Part shown: positions 42,956-52,896 of the stretch, piece after piece | Layout of the letters: every line of letters begins with the position of its first letter | Numbering within the stretch: position 1 is the first letter of the stretch | Assembly (NCBI RefSeq): GCF_000482725.1 | Contig: NZ_AXWP01000026.1 | Location: 1 to 64,000 of the forward strand | DNA: 64,000 nt | Reading direction: 5' to 3' | Source: Psychromonas arctica DSM 14288 | GTDB lineage: Bacteria; Pseudomonadota; Gammaproteobacteria; Enterobacterales; Psychromonadaceae | Notes under the pieces: model-generated | The model's input: the letters and a program-made list of their open reading frames with translations, nothing else | Told to the model about the DNA's origin: nothing | Databases searched by the model: none | Made by a program: the position numbers and the translations under genes

Positions 42956-43879
42956 ATGGATCAACTACGAGCCCTTAAATATTTTGTTCAAGTTGTTGAA
43001 ACGGGAAGCTTTACTAAAGCCGCGACGCTATTTTCTGTCCCTCCTTCCTCTTTATCTAGACGAATTGCGGATTTAGAGAAAAGTTTGGGGGCTACATTAT
43101 TAAAACGTTCAACACGTGTGGTGACACTGACTGAAATTGGGCAACGTTATTACCATCAAGTCAGTGATATTTTAAAGTCGTTGGAAATAACTGATGAATC
43201 TGTGCGTTCTTACCAAACCACTCCTATGGGGGTGTTAAACATCACTTCAACAGTTGGCTTTGGCGAACAAATTTTATTACCGTTATTAGATGAGTTTTCA
43301 AGTTTATATCCACAAATAACTTTGAATGTAAATTTAAGTGATGAATTAAGTACCCTCGCTCGCGATGAGGTGGATTTAGCTATTCGAGGTGGCTATGCGC
43401 CAGATGAGCGAGTGGTTGCCATTAAATTAATGAATAATGAATTTATTGCAGTGGCTTCTACAAACTATATCGAACGTTTTGGTTATCCCACTGATGCATT
43501 GAGTTTGCAGCAACATCATGGATTATATTTTAAAACACCCGTTGGCCCCACACCTTGGTTATGCGAAATAAATGGGCAATGGCAGGATGTCTCGGCTGCG
43601 GCTGTGTTGATTTCTAATAATGGCCCTTGGTTATTGAAAAAAGCGATTGCGGGCAAAGGTATTTTAATGATGCCACGCTGGGCACTAGCGCATTATTTGC
43701 ACTCTGGTGAGTTAATTGAACTCTCAATAACCCCGACTTTGACCATTACACAGAGCCCAAATTTAGGCATTTATTTGCTGTATCAGAAACAACGTTATCA
43801 AGTGCCTAAGTTGAAAGCCGCTATTGACTTTTTAGTAGCGAGAATCAAAGCTTATCAGCTAGACTCTGAGCAAATATAG
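42956..43879 (+). CDS. LysR-family transcriptional regulator
   Basis: The 307-residue regulator starts MDQLRALKYFVQVVETGSFTKAA, the classic LysR helix-turn-helix, with PPSSLSRRIADLEKSLG as the recognition part, and has a periplasmic-binding-like effector domain from about 90. The sequence belongs to the CrgA/DsdC-like group (TPMGVLNIT, DLAIRGG). The frame is open from 42872, but ATAAGGAATACC before the ATG at 42956 and the family start both support the shorter protein. It is divergent from an MDR oxidoreductase and probably regulates it. Confidence 0.93.
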   Translation: MDQLRALKYFVQVVETGSFTKAATLFSVPPSSLSRRIADLEKSLGATLLKRSTRVVTLTEIGQRYYHQVSDILKSLEITDESVRSYQTTPMGVLNITSTVGFGEQILLPLLDEFSSLYPQITLNVNLSDELSTLARDEVDLAIRGGYAPDERVVAIKLMNNEFIAVASTNYIERFGYPTDALSLQQHHGLYFKTPVGPTPWLCEINGQWQDVSAAAVLISNNGPWLLKKAIAGKGILMMPRWALAHYLHSGELIELSITPTLTITQSPNLGIYLLYQKQRYQVPKLKAAIDFLVARIKAYQLDSEQI

Positions 43880-43918
43880 GGTTAAAAAGTGATCAAACTT
43901 ATCATTAGGCTCGATTAA

Positions 43919-44776
43919 ATGGCAGCATTTCTAGATGTTATAAATAGTCTATCACTTCAGTGGGTATCTTGGTCTGTGGCTCAGTTAGCTGCCTTGTGTG
44001 GTCATTTGGGGATGTTTTTTGTGTTGGTCGGGATCCTATTTCTTTTGCAAAAATGGGTGTTGGTACTGGCAAATAACATGTTAAGCGGGCGCCTTATCTA
44101 CATCAGCGCTTTGATTGGTACGCCTGTTCATGAGTTGTCTCATGCATTGTGTTGTGTTTTATTTGGCCATAAGATTCAGCGGATTGTTTTATTTAACCCT
44201 GACCGACGTGGCACATTAGGTTATGTGACACACTGCTACGATAACCGTCAACTATGGAAAGTGTTGGGCAACTTCCTGATCGGTATTGCACCTCTATTCG
44301 GCGGGCTAGGCTGTATTTATTTGTTAACATTGTTATTGTTAAAGGATAGCGATACTTTATTGCTTATCATTCAAAGCACACTTCTGAACGACTTATATTC
44401 CCTTCATTGGCATTCGTTACTTGCTTTAAGTGGTGATCTTTTTTTCTTCTTTAAAAACGCTTATTTAGCCTCTCCTTATCATGTTGTTACTTGGGCTTAT
44501 TTATGTGCCGCGATCAGCTTACATTTATCTCCTTCAAAGGAGGACCTAAAAGGGGCATGGAGCGGCTTGCTCATTTTTTTGTTCTTTTATCTAATAGGAC
44601 AAGGGGGGTATCAATATTTAGGTGGTGAATGGGACTCTGGTTTAACAGGGGGATTGAATCTATTATCAACGCTGTCTGTAATAGGGATTATCTTTGCCAG
44701 TTTGTTATTATTATGTTTATTAGTCTATAGGATGACATGGCAGTTATTTAAAGGGCTGAGCCCATTTAAGCATTAA
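43919..44776 (+). CDS. Polytopic membrane protein with HExxH motif, M50-like
   Basis: The 285-residue protein has about six hydrophobic segments and a zinc-protease-like HELSH at 71-75 within a membrane segment (GTPVHELSHALCCVLFGH). A second conserved-looking stretch, GNFLIGIAPLFGG at 117-129, could supply a further motif, as in site-2-protease relatives. The NPDG third ligand is not obvious, though NPDRRGTLGYVTH at 93-105 is a candidate. No signal peptide or PDZ domain is seen. There is no good ribosome site before the ATG. It starts 39 bp after the LysR gene. It could be an inactive or non-protease M50-type protein. Confidence 0.65.
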   Translation: MAAFLDVINSLSLQWVSWSVAQLAALCGHLGMFFVLVGILFLLQKWVLVLANNMLSGRLIYISALIGTPVHELSHALCCVLFGHKIQRIVLFNPDRRGTLGYVTHCYDNRQLWKVLGNFLIGIAPLFGGLGCIYLLTLLLLKDSDTLLLIIQSTLLNDLYSLHWHSLLALSGDLFFFFKNAYLASPYHVVTWAYLCAAISLHLSPSKEDLKGAWSGLLIFLFFYLIGQGGYQYLGGEWDSGLTGGLNLLSTLSVIGIIFASLLLLCLLVYRMTWQLFKGLSPFKH

Positions 44777-44815
44777 GTGCGTTTAAACATTAAGTACATT
44801 TAAACCTTAAACCAT
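44765..44815. repeat. 17-bp tandem repeat, 3 copies, starting inside the preceding gene
   Basis: Units beginning TTTAAGCATTAAGTGCG (44765), TTTAAACATTAAGTACA (44782) and a diverged third (44799) have a 17-bp period. The first contains the last codons and the TAA stop (44774-44776) of the HExxH gene, so the gene end has been duplicated. Confidence 0.8.
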
Positions 44816-44894
44816 ATTGATACGTGATTTAACAAGTACAGGCATTGATTAAAGTACTATTTATCAATGCCTGTTATTTGGTCATTCTCTGACT

Positions 44895-44918
44895 AACTAT
44901 AACTATAACTATAACTAT
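44895..44918. repeat. Hexanucleotide repeat AACTAT x4
   Basis: AACTAT occurs four times in tandem, 44895-44918, between the convergent HExxH and MATE genes. No gene overlaps it. Confidence 0.85.
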
Positions 44919-44975
44919 AATGATGGCTATCGCTGCAGTGTCTCACCTTTAAGCTAACCATTATTATTCGAGTCA

Positions 44976-46319
44976 TTAGGCAAAACGGTGTTTTTGCACC
45001 GTATACAGACGCTGGCCTAATAAGATCGCTGCTACGGTTAAACCAACCGTAATACCTATCCAAAACCCTTTGGCTCCAAGCGGTGAAACTAATAAGTCGG
45101 TCATGCCTAAAATATAACCCAGTGGTAATCCAACTACCCAGTAAGAGATGAAAGTCCGTGTGAAAATAGCTGTCATCTCCTTGTAACCACGCAATGCACC
45201 TGCTGCCACCACTTGTATCGAATCAACACATTGGTAAATCGCAGAGAAAAGAATTAGGGTAATCGCTAGGTCGATAACTGCTCGGTTATCTGAATATAAT
45301 AAGGCAATGTTTTCTTTGAAAATAACGGTGGATAGTGCTGTTATTACTGACAAGCCTAAACCAATAGCAAGTCCTGCATAGCTAGCTTGTTTCGCCTCCT
45401 CATTTCTTTTTTGGCCGAGGTTAAAACCAACACGAATACTGACCGCATTAGCGATACTCATTGGTAACATAAAGACCATTGAAGAGAAGTTAATCGCAAT
45501 TTGATGTGAAGCAACAATATTAGCACCTAATGGCGCAATTAATACCGCTATTGCGGCAAAGATGGTGACTTCAAAGAACAAAGCAACGGCTACAGGTAAC
45601 CCTAACTTAGTGATAGATAATAGATGTCTGAAGTCGGGTTTTGTAAATTGTTTAAACAGAGGATAATGCTTTAATTTTCTTGTATAAAAAGCATAACCCG
45701 CTAGCGCAAACGTCATCAACCAATACACAATTGCAGTGGCGACACCGCAACCTGCACCACCTAATGCTGGCGCGCCTAATTCACCGTAAACAAACATCCA
45801 GTTAAGTGGAATATTTGCGATTAGACCTAAAAATCCAATCACCATTGCCGGTTTGGTTAGTGATAACCCCTCGATATAATTGCGCAAAGCCTGAAATAGC
45901 AAAAAAGCAGGTATAGCAAAAATCATGGCATATAAATACTGTACGGTGATCGTTCCCAATAAATCGTGAATATCCATTATATTCATTAATAAGCTGGCGT
46001 TAAATAAGATCACCGCTATCGGAATAGATAATAATAAAGCCAGGTATAAACCTTGTTGTCCAGTTTTAGGGATTTGTAGCATATCGTTTGCACCATGTGC
46101 TTGTGCGGTTAAAGGCACAATGGCCATTAAAACACCTACTCCAAACAGAATACAAGGAAGCCAAATGCTCGATGCGATGGCTACTGCTGCCATATCTGTT
46201 GAGCTTACACCACCTGCCATTACCGTATCTACAAAGCCCATTGCTGTTTGTGCAAACTGTGCAATAAATATCGGAAAGCTGAGTTTAATAATTTTTTTAG
46301 ATTCAATAATAAAAGGCAC
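44976..46319 (-). CDS. MATE family efflux transporter (NorM-like)
   Basis: The 447-residue inner-membrane protein has 12 hydrophobic segments. The N-terminal stretch PIFIAQFAQTAMGFVDTVMAG and its counterpart SHQIAINFSSMVFMLPMSIANAVSIRVG are diagnostic of NorM-type MATE exporters, which expel cationic drugs by sodium or proton antiport. The conserved Asp36 of the first helix (GFVDTVMAG) and QCVDSIQVVAAGALRGY in the second half agree. The start is GTG at 46319, with GGAG 6 nt upstream. It is a single gene, divergent from patZ. Confidence 0.93.
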   Translation of the reverse strand: MPFIIESKKIIKLSFPIFIAQFAQTAMGFVDTVMAGGVSSTDMAAVAIASSIWLPCILFGVGVLMAIVPLTAQAHGANDMLQIPKTGQQGLYLALLLSIPIAVILFNASLLMNIMDIHDLLGTITVQYLYAMIFAIPAFLLFQALRNYIEGLSLTKPAMVIGFLGLIANIPLNWMFVYGELGAPALGGAGCGVATAIVYWLMTFALAGYAFYTRKLKHYPLFKQFTKPDFRHLLSITKLGLPVAVALFFEVTIFAAIAVLIAPLGANIVASHQIAINFSSMVFMLPMSIANAVSIRVGFNLGQKRNEEAKQASYAGLAIGLGLSVITALSTVIFKENIALLYSDNRAVIDLAITLILFSAIYQCVDSIQVVAAGALRGYKEMTAIFTRTFISYWVVGLPLGYILGMTDLLVSPLGAKGFWIGITVGLTVAAILLGQRLYTVQKHRFA

Positions 46320-46577
46320 AAATCACTCCGAACTGGGCAAAAGGGCGAGTGTAAGCCTAGTACTCTGAGTGAGCAAATGAATTCGTAAAATATTTAAATG
46401 ATATGGCTCTGATTTTATTTAAAAAACACAGCAGGATTCCTTTGAAAGGGTAAACTTATAGTGGTTAGATTTTTACTTTTATGCTCGGAATCAGTTTATT
46501 CTTAGGTTGGTGATTTGTGGGTCGTGAATGATAACAAGTAGCAATTATTTTTAATGTTTATATGAGGCGAGTTTTCT

Positions 46578-49328
46578 ATGAGTTTGCAGTTACTTAAACA
46601 CTTCTTCAATCCGCAGTCGATCACTGTTATCGGGGCATCTATTAATGTTAAGCGAGCGGGTTATTTAGTGATGAATAACTTATTAGCTGCAGGCTTTAAC
46701 GGGCCTATTATGCCTGTAACGCCTAAATATACTTCGGTACATGGGGTACTTGCTTATAAGCAGGTGAGCGATTTGCCGATTGTGCCGGATTTAGCGGTTA
46801 TTTGTACTAATGAATTTCGTATTCCTGACATATTAGAAGCCTTAGCCGAAAAAGGCTGCCACTCAGCAATTATTGTAACAACTGAAAGCGACCATGCGGT
46901 TTCTAATCGTATTTACGATATTGCTGCAACACATAAAATTCGTCTGCTAGGCATGAGTAGCTTAGGTATTATTAATCCACACAATTTAGTGAATGCTAGT
47001 TTAGCGCACTGTAATGCGTTACCGGGAAATATTGCTTTTATTTCTCAATCTGCGGCGGTTTGTACCACGGTATTAGATTGGGCAACCAGCAAGGGGATCG
47101 GTTTTTCTGCCTTTATTTCGTTAGGTGATGCGCAAGACATCTCCTTTGCTGAATTGCTAGACTATTTAGCGCGAGACCCTAAAACTCAATCTATTTTGCT
47201 GTATATCGATAATATTGATAATGCGCGCGATTTTATCTCTGCAGCACGTGCTATTGCACAACATAAAACGGTATTGGTGATTAAATCAGGGAGTTCAGTA
47301 CTTGGCGCTAAAGCAGCGGCATTGCACAGCCGCGGTGATTTTGGCCATGATAGCGTTTATGATGCGGCAATTAAGCGTGCCGGTATGCTTAGAGTACATG
47401 ACTTACACGAACTATTTGCAGCAGTAGAGACACTTGCCTATTCCAATTATTTACATGGTGAACGGCTTGCCATTATTAGTAATGGGGGAGGTTTAGGCGT
47501 TTTAGCCGTAGATAATTTAGTGGAAGAAGGCGGGCGGTTAGCTGAACTAGATGACTCTGTGATGGATAAATTAAATGCTTGTTTGCCAGTAAATTGGTCG
47601 CATAATAATCCTATTGATATGATTGGTGATGCAGACCCGAAGCGATATGCTACGGCATTAGGGCATTTAATGGATAATGATAAAGTAGATGCGGTACTGA
47701 TCATGCATTCACCTTCTGCTTTATCTGATAGTGAAGAGACAGCTCAAGCGATTATTGATGTGATTAAGCAGCATCCAAAACGAAAACAGATTAATATTTT
47801 AACCAACTGGACCGGAGAAGAAGCTGCTAAACCGGCGCGACAAATGTTTGCTAATGCAAAAATTCCGACATTTCGTACTCCTAATGGTGCGATCACCGCC
47901 TTTATGCATTTAGTACAATATCGTCGAAATAAGAAGTTATTAATGGAGACTCCGACGACATTGCCTGATCATTTAATTTACGAGGCAGATATCGCAGCCG
48001 AGTACATTAAACAGCGTTTTGAACTGCAAGCCACTTGTGAATTTTCTGAGCATGATCGACAAGCATTGCCACAAAACGTTAAATTGGATACTTATGCGAC
48101 TAAACCTTTATTAGATGCTTATCATCTTAATACTATTGATACCGCTATCGCTAAAGATATTGAAGACGCTATCGAAAAAGCTAAAGTTATTGGTTATCCG
48201 TTGGCAGTTAAAATCAATTCGCCTGATATTCAATATAAGTCACAAGTGCATGGCGTGATGTTAAACATTAATAATGCCAGAGAATTAGACTCTGCTTTAA
48301 ATTCTATTAAATTACGTATTAAGACCGCTTTGCCTGATGTGCGACTAAATGGTTTTACGCTACAGAAAATGGTGGCATCAGGTTTAGCGTTAGAGCTGCG
48401 AGTCATGATCAAGCAAGATGCTATTTTTGGCCCTGTTATTGCCATTTCCCAAGACAGCGATGCACGCGACTTACAAACCACTTTAGAGAATGCCGTGGTT
48501 GCCTTACCCCCATTAAATATGGCGCTCGCACGCTACCTAGTGATTCAAGGTATTAAAGATAAAAAAATCAAAGTTAAGCAACATGCTAGGGACTTTGATA
48601 TGCAAGCGGTATGTTTAATGCTGACGCAGATCTCGCAAATGTTGTTGGATAATCCTGAAATTAACGATTTAGATTTAAATCCAGTATTAGTTTCCGGTAG
48701 TGATGTGATCATCGTTGATAGCCAAGTAAAACTATCTCGCACTAATGCTAACAATAGCGATAATTCAGTTAATCGTTTTGCTATTAGCCCTTATCCCAAA
48801 CAATTAGAAGAGATAGTCACGCTCAAAGATGGTCAGAAGGTATTAATTCGTCCGATTAAAGCTGAAGATGAAGTCAGGCATAAAACTTTTGATGATGGAT
48901 TAACCAAAGAAGATAGATATAAACGTTATTTCTCACAACGAGGCTCAATGACTCACGAAGAGATGGCGATGTTAACGCAAATAGATTATCAACGAGAAAT
49001 GGCTTTTATTGCGGTGCGTTTAGCCGGGGCTGAAGAGCAAGAAACGTTAGCAGTGATCCGCGCTTCCACTGACCCTGACAATACCGAAGCTGAATTTGGA
49101 ATGGTGGTAAGCTCTGAGATGCAAGGATTAGGGTTAGGCAAAGTTTTACTCAGTAAATTGATTAGTTATCAAACAACAAAAGGAACCAAATACCTTGCAG
49201 GAATGACCATGTTAAGCAATCGAGGCATGGCAACACTAGCCAAAAAATTAGGCTTCTCTACAGAAAGAGATATAGAAGAAGGGGTGATTAATATGCATAT
49301 GGAACTAAACAAAGGTCCTTCGGTCTGA
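46578..49328 (+). CDS. patZ: Protein lysine acetyltransferase, NDP-forming acyl-CoA synthetase-GNAT fusion
   Basis: The 916-residue protein has the PatZ/YfiQ (Pka) architecture: an inactive ADP-forming acyl-CoA synthetase part with CoA-binding Rossmann (SITVIGAS, residues 1-130), succinyl-CoA-ligase-like and ATP-grasp domains (to about 740), then a GNAT domain at about 760-916 (MVVSSEMQGLGLGKVLL is the acetyl-CoA P-loop). In enterobacteria it acetylates acetyl-CoA synthetase and other proteins in response to acetyl-CoA. GAGG lies upstream of the ATG. It is divergent from the MATE gene and ends with a hairpin. Confidence 0.93.
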   Translation: MSLQLLKHFFNPQSITVIGASINVKRAGYLVMNNLLAAGFNGPIMPVTPKYTSVHGVLAYKQVSDLPIVPDLAVICTNEFRIPDILEALAEKGCHSAIIVTTESDHAVSNRIYDIAATHKIRLLGMSSLGIINPHNLVNASLAHCNALPGNIAFISQSAAVCTTVLDWATSKGIGFSAFISLGDAQDISFAELLDYLARDPKTQSILLYIDNIDNARDFISAARAIAQHKTVLVIKSGSSVLGAKAAALHSRGDFGHDSVYDAAIKRAGMLRVHDLHELFAAVETLAYSNYLHGERLAIISNGGGLGVLAVDNLVEEGGRLAELDDSVMDKLNACLPVNWSHNNPIDMIGDADPKRYATALGHLMDNDKVDAVLIMHSPSALSDSEETAQAIIDVIKQHPKRKQINILTNWTGEEAAKPARQMFANAKIPTFRTPNGAITAFMHLVQYRRNKKLLMETPTTLPDHLIYEADIAAEYIKQRFELQATCEFSEHDRQALPQNVKLDTYATKPLLDAYHLNTIDTAIAKDIEDAIEKAKVIGYPLAVKINSPDIQYKSQVHGVMLNINNARELDSALNSIKLRIKTALPDVRLNGFTLQKMVASGLALELRVMIKQDAIFGPVIAISQDSDARDLQTTLENAVVALPPLNMALARYLVIQGIKDKKIKVKQHARDFDMQAVCLMLTQISQMLLDNPEINDLDLNPVLVSGSDVIIVDSQVKLSRTNANNSDNSVNRFAISPYPKQLEEIVTLKDGQKVLIRPIKAEDEVRHKTFDDGLTKEDRYKRYFSQRGSMTHEEMAMLTQIDYQREMAFIAVRLAGAEEQETLAVIRASTDPDNTEAEFGMVVSSEMQGLGLGKVLLSKLISYQTTKGTKYLAGMTMLSNRGMATLAKKLGFSTERDIEEGVINMHMELNKGPSV

Positions 49329-49413
49329 TTAGCCTAGATTACATATTAGTTAAACCCTATTAACATGACTCATCAATGTTTAGATCATTGTGTGTCACAG
49401 GTTCTATGCAAAT

Positions 49414-49437
49414 AAGGCTTAGCAAATAGTAAGCCTT
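49414..49437 (+). terminator. Hairpin after patZ
   Basis: AAGGCTTA (49414-49421) and TAAGCCTT (49430-49437) form a perfect 8-bp stem with an 8-nt loop, followed by CTTGTATATT. The T-run is poor, so termination may be weak. Confidence 0.55.
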
Positions 49438-49485
49438 CTTGTATATTAAGCGTATTATTTCCCCAGACTTAAGAGTGTATAAATA

Positions 49486-52134
49486 ATGAGCCAAGTCGAC
49501 TCTCTCGTAGCAGAGAATATAGAAAAAAATCCACAAGAAAAATACCTAAGTGATTACCGTCCATCAGATTATACGATTACCAGTATTGACCTTGAATTCG
49601 ATTTGTTTGATAACCAAACAAAGGTCAAAGCCGTGAGTCGTGTTGAACGTGTTAGCCAAGCGATCACGCCTTTATTTTTATTCGGTGAAGCACTAAATTT
49701 AGTTTCTATTTTAGTTGATGATGTTGATTATACTGACTTTGAATTAGTTGAAGGCGGCTTGAACATTCACAATCTGCCTGCGTCATTTAAGTTAGAAATT
49801 AACACTGAAATAGACCCTGCAGCTAACCAAGCCTTTGAAGGGTTATATAAATCGGGAGATGCTTTCTGTACACAATGTGAAGCTGAAGGTTTCCGTCGTA
49901 TCACTTATTACCTAGACCGTCCCGATGTGTTGGCTAAATTTTCGACCAAAGTGATTGCAGATAAAGCGCTTTATCCTTTTCTATTATCTAACGGTAATCA
50001 AGTAGATCAAGGTGACCTTGATAACGGTCGTCACTTTGTTTGTTGGCAAGACCCATTCCCTAAACCTGCTTATTTGTTTGCTTTGGTAGCTGGTGACTTT
50101 GATCGTTTAGAAGATAGCTATGTGACAAAAAGTGGACGCGATGTGAAATTGGCCTTGTTTGTTGATAAAGGCAATTTAGATAAAACACAACACGCGATGA
50201 TTTCACTTAAAAAATCCATGCAATGGGATGAACAACGTTTTAATTTAGAATACGATTTAGATATCTATATGATCGTTGCCGTTGATTTCTTTAATATGGG
50301 TGCGATGGAGAACAAAGGGTTAAATGTTTTCAATTCTAAGTTTGTATTAGCTAATTCTCAAAGCGCGACAGACCAAGATTACCTAGGTATTGAAGCCGTT
50401 ATTGGACATGAGTATTTCCATAACTGGACTGGGAACCGTATTACTTGTCGAGATTGGTTTCAATTAAGCTTAAAAGAGGGATTAACGGTTTTCCGAGATC
50501 AAGAGTTCAGTTCAGATTTAGGTAGCCGCAGCGTGAATCGTATTGCGAATGTGATGACTATGCGTGACCACCAGTTTGCTGAAGATGCCGGACCTATGTC
50601 TCATCCTATTCGTCCTGAAAGTGTCATGGAAATGAACAATTTTTATACTTTAACCGTGTATGAAAAAGGTTCAGAAGTGATCCGTATGTTACATACTCTA
50701 TTAGGTGAAACAAAATTCCAACAAGGTATGCAATTGTATGTGCAACGCCACGATGGTCAAGCTGTGACCTGTGATGATTTTGTTGCTGCAATGCAAGATG
50801 CAAGTGGCGTTGATCTAACCTTATTTAAACGTTGGTACTCACAATCGGGTACACCTAATGTATTTGTTACTGATCACTATGATGCAACCAATCGTACCTA
50901 CCAGCTTACATTTAAGCAAAAGACGAAACCAACTGCAGACCAAAGCAAAAAACTTGCATTGCATATCCCCATCGATATTGAGCTGTTAGATAGTAATGGT
51001 AATTCAATTGAATTATTAGCAGGTAAAAAGAATCGCGTGTTAAGTTTGACTCAAAAAGAGCAAACCTTTGTCTTTAAAAATATACAAAGTCACCCAGTTC
51101 CTTGCTTGTTCCGAGGTTTCTCTGCACCGGTTAAATATCAATACGCTTATAGTGATGAACAACTATTAGATATCATGAGCTTTGCTACCGATGAGTTTTC
51201 TCGTTGGGATGCCGGACAGACTTTATTTAATAAATATTTAGTGAGTAATGTACGCGCCTTCCATAAAGGTCAAACACTGTCATTACCTTCTATTTTCATT
51301 GATGGGTTCAAATCTGTATTAGTCAGTGAAACATTAGATCCTTCTCTCGTCGCTGATATGTTTACTTTTACTAGTGAAAATGGTGCGCGAGAACTGTTTG
51401 ACGTGGTTGATATCGATGCTATCCATCACGCACGTGACTTTATGTTGCAAGAGATTGCGACACAATTGCATGAATTGTTTGTAGATACTTATCTACGCCA
51501 TAAACAGTTAAAAGCTTATCAACCCGATATTAATGATATTGCGATACGTAAACTAAAAAATCTAGCGTTAACCTTCATTGCGCGCGTTGATAAACAATTA
51601 GCAGATGAATATGTATCAGCACAAATTGCTAATTGTAATAATATGACCGATTATCTTGGTGCGTTAACTGCTGCTAACAACGGTTTATTACCTTGCCGTG
51701 AAGCTGTTATGCAGGCATTTGATGATAAATGGCATGAGAATGGTTTGGTGATGGATAAGTGGTTTGCACTGCAAGCTTGTATACCTTCAGATAATGCACT
51801 TAAGAATATCGAAGCGTTATTTACACACCGTAGTTTTGATTTTAATAATCCAAATCGATTACGCTCTTTAGTGGGGGCATTTGCACAGAGTAATACTTAT
51901 CGCTTTCATAATATTGATGGTAGCGGATATGCGTTTTTGACGGATCAATTGATTAAACTTAACCGTCAAAATCCACAAGTCGCTTCACGTTTGATTACAC
52001 CATTAACTCAATTTAAACGTCTTGATAAAAAGCGTATTGAGCTAATAAGAATGCAGTTGAATCGTCTACTAGCGTTACCTGATCTGGCCGTTGATCTATA
52101 TGAAAAAGTGACTAAAGCGTTAGCTCAAAAATAA
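49486..52134 (+). CDS. pepN: Aminopeptidase N
   Basis: This 882-residue M1 zinc aminopeptidase is close in length to E. coli PepN (870). The exopeptidase motif GAMEN is at 272-276, the zinc site HEYFH-x18-E uses His308, His312 and Glu331, and the following segment LKEGLTVFRDQEF agrees with the family. The enzyme acts in the cytoplasm in peptide turnover. The ATG at 49486 has AAGAG upstream. A terminator follows at 52204. It is a single gene after patZ. Confidence 0.96.
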   Translation: MSQVDSLVAENIEKNPQEKYLSDYRPSDYTITSIDLEFDLFDNQTKVKAVSRVERVSQAITPLFLFGEALNLVSILVDDVDYTDFELVEGGLNIHNLPASFKLEINTEIDPAANQAFEGLYKSGDAFCTQCEAEGFRRITYYLDRPDVLAKFSTKVIADKALYPFLLSNGNQVDQGDLDNGRHFVCWQDPFPKPAYLFALVAGDFDRLEDSYVTKSGRDVKLALFVDKGNLDKTQHAMISLKKSMQWDEQRFNLEYDLDIYMIVAVDFFNMGAMENKGLNVFNSKFVLANSQSATDQDYLGIEAVIGHEYFHNWTGNRITCRDWFQLSLKEGLTVFRDQEFSSDLGSRSVNRIANVMTMRDHQFAEDAGPMSHPIRPESVMEMNNFYTLTVYEKGSEVIRMLHTLLGETKFQQGMQLYVQRHDGQAVTCDDFVAAMQDASGVDLTLFKRWYSQSGTPNVFVTDHYDATNRTYQLTFKQKTKPTADQSKKLALHIPIDIELLDSNGNSIELLAGKKNRVLSLTQKEQTFVFKNIQSHPVPCLFRGFSAPVKYQYAYSDEQLLDIMSFATDEFSRWDAGQTLFNKYLVSNVRAFHKGQTLSLPSIFIDGFKSVLVSETLDPSLVADMFTFTSENGARELFDVVDIDAIHHARDFMLQEIATQLHELFVDTYLRHKQLKAYQPDINDIAIRKLKNLALTFIARVDKQLADEYVSAQIANCNNMTDYLGALTAANNGLLPCREAVMQAFDDKWHENGLVMDKWFALQACIPSDNALKNIEALFTHRSFDFNNPNRLRSLVGAFAQSNTYRFHNIDGSGYAFLTDQLIKLNRQNPQVASRLITPLTQFKRLDKKRIELIRMQLNRLLALPDLAVDLYEKVTKALAQK

Positions 52135-52203
52135 ACTTATACTTGGTAAGTAGTTATTTTAAAAACGCTTAATTGTAGTGGTATAGTCATCGAATCTGAG
52201 AAT

Positions 52204-52232
52204 AAGCCTTTCTAAATTAGAAGGGCTTTTTT
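52204..52232 (+). terminator. Intrinsic terminator of pepN
   Basis: AAGCCTTTCT (52204-52213) pairs with AGAAGGGCTT (52219-52228), including one G-T pair, and is followed by a T-run to 52232. It lies 70 bp after the pepN stop. Confidence 0.8.
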
Positions 52233-52260
52233 GTAGGAAGAAGAATCGAAGGATAGATCC

Positions 52261-52896
52261 TTAAAATTTGTATTCAATCCCCGCTAATAATTCTGCGTCG
52301 ACATACAGGTGATCGGAAGCATCTAATAAACAGCTACCATTATCACAAAACAGCTCGTCACTATTTTCTAAAAAGGTGCCATAAACACGTAAATCACTAC
52401 GTAATGCAAACTGCTCACTCAATTGATAACGTATACCCGCTGAAATGCTGCCAGAAAAAGCAAATTTTGCATCATATCGACTACCCGATGGATTAAAGTG
52501 AGTTGCACCCATTCCTAATCCAATACTGGATGAGAATGGCGAATTAGTTCTAAATAATATTCTGCCGCCTACATGTAGGTATTGCACGTAAACATCAACA
52601 TCAAAGTCATTTGGTGATGAGAAATTTTGCTTACTATTAGAAAAAATCAATTCTCCCTCTGCGTTTTTAGCGTAATACCAACCTAGAGAGATGGCCTGTG
52701 CGAGTTCAGAACTAATATCAACATCTTGTCCACTGTAATCATTTTTAATATCTTGATCGAGGCGTGCCCCTAAATAGCCTGTAACAGTCACATAATTGTT
52801 ACTAGAAACGGTCTCGTTACTTAAGCTTTCTGCCAACGTTGGTAATGAAAAAGCGCTGAGTAGTAAAGTAGGCATTATGTATTGATACATTTTCAT
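52261..52896 (-). CDS. Outer-membrane beta-barrel protein (OmpW/OmpX-like small porin fold)
   Basis: The 211-residue protein has a signal peptide (YIMPTLLLSAFSLPTLAES) and a mature part of alternating hydrophobic residues ending LLAGIEYKF, the terminal aromatic typical of Bam-assembled barrels. About eight strands can be seen, e.g. VTVTGYLGARL, AISLGWYYAK, VYVQYLHVGGRILF, SIGLGMGATHF and SGSISAGIRYQL. A disulfide may join the two cysteines of LFCDNGSCLL. I use the ATG at 52896; the longer frame to 53001 adds a hydrophobic stretch without a ribosome site. Function unknown. Convergent to pepN. Confidence 0.8.
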   Translation of the reverse strand: MKMYQYIMPTLLLSAFSLPTLAESLSNETVSSNNYVTVTGYLGARLDQDIKNDYSGQDVDISSELAQAISLGWYYAKNAEGELIFSNSKQNFSSPNDFDVDVYVQYLHVGGRILFRTNSPFSSSIGLGMGATHFNPSGSRYDAKFAFSGSISAGIRYQLSEQFALRSDLRVYGTFLENSDELFCDNGSCLLDASDHLYVDAELLAGIEYKF

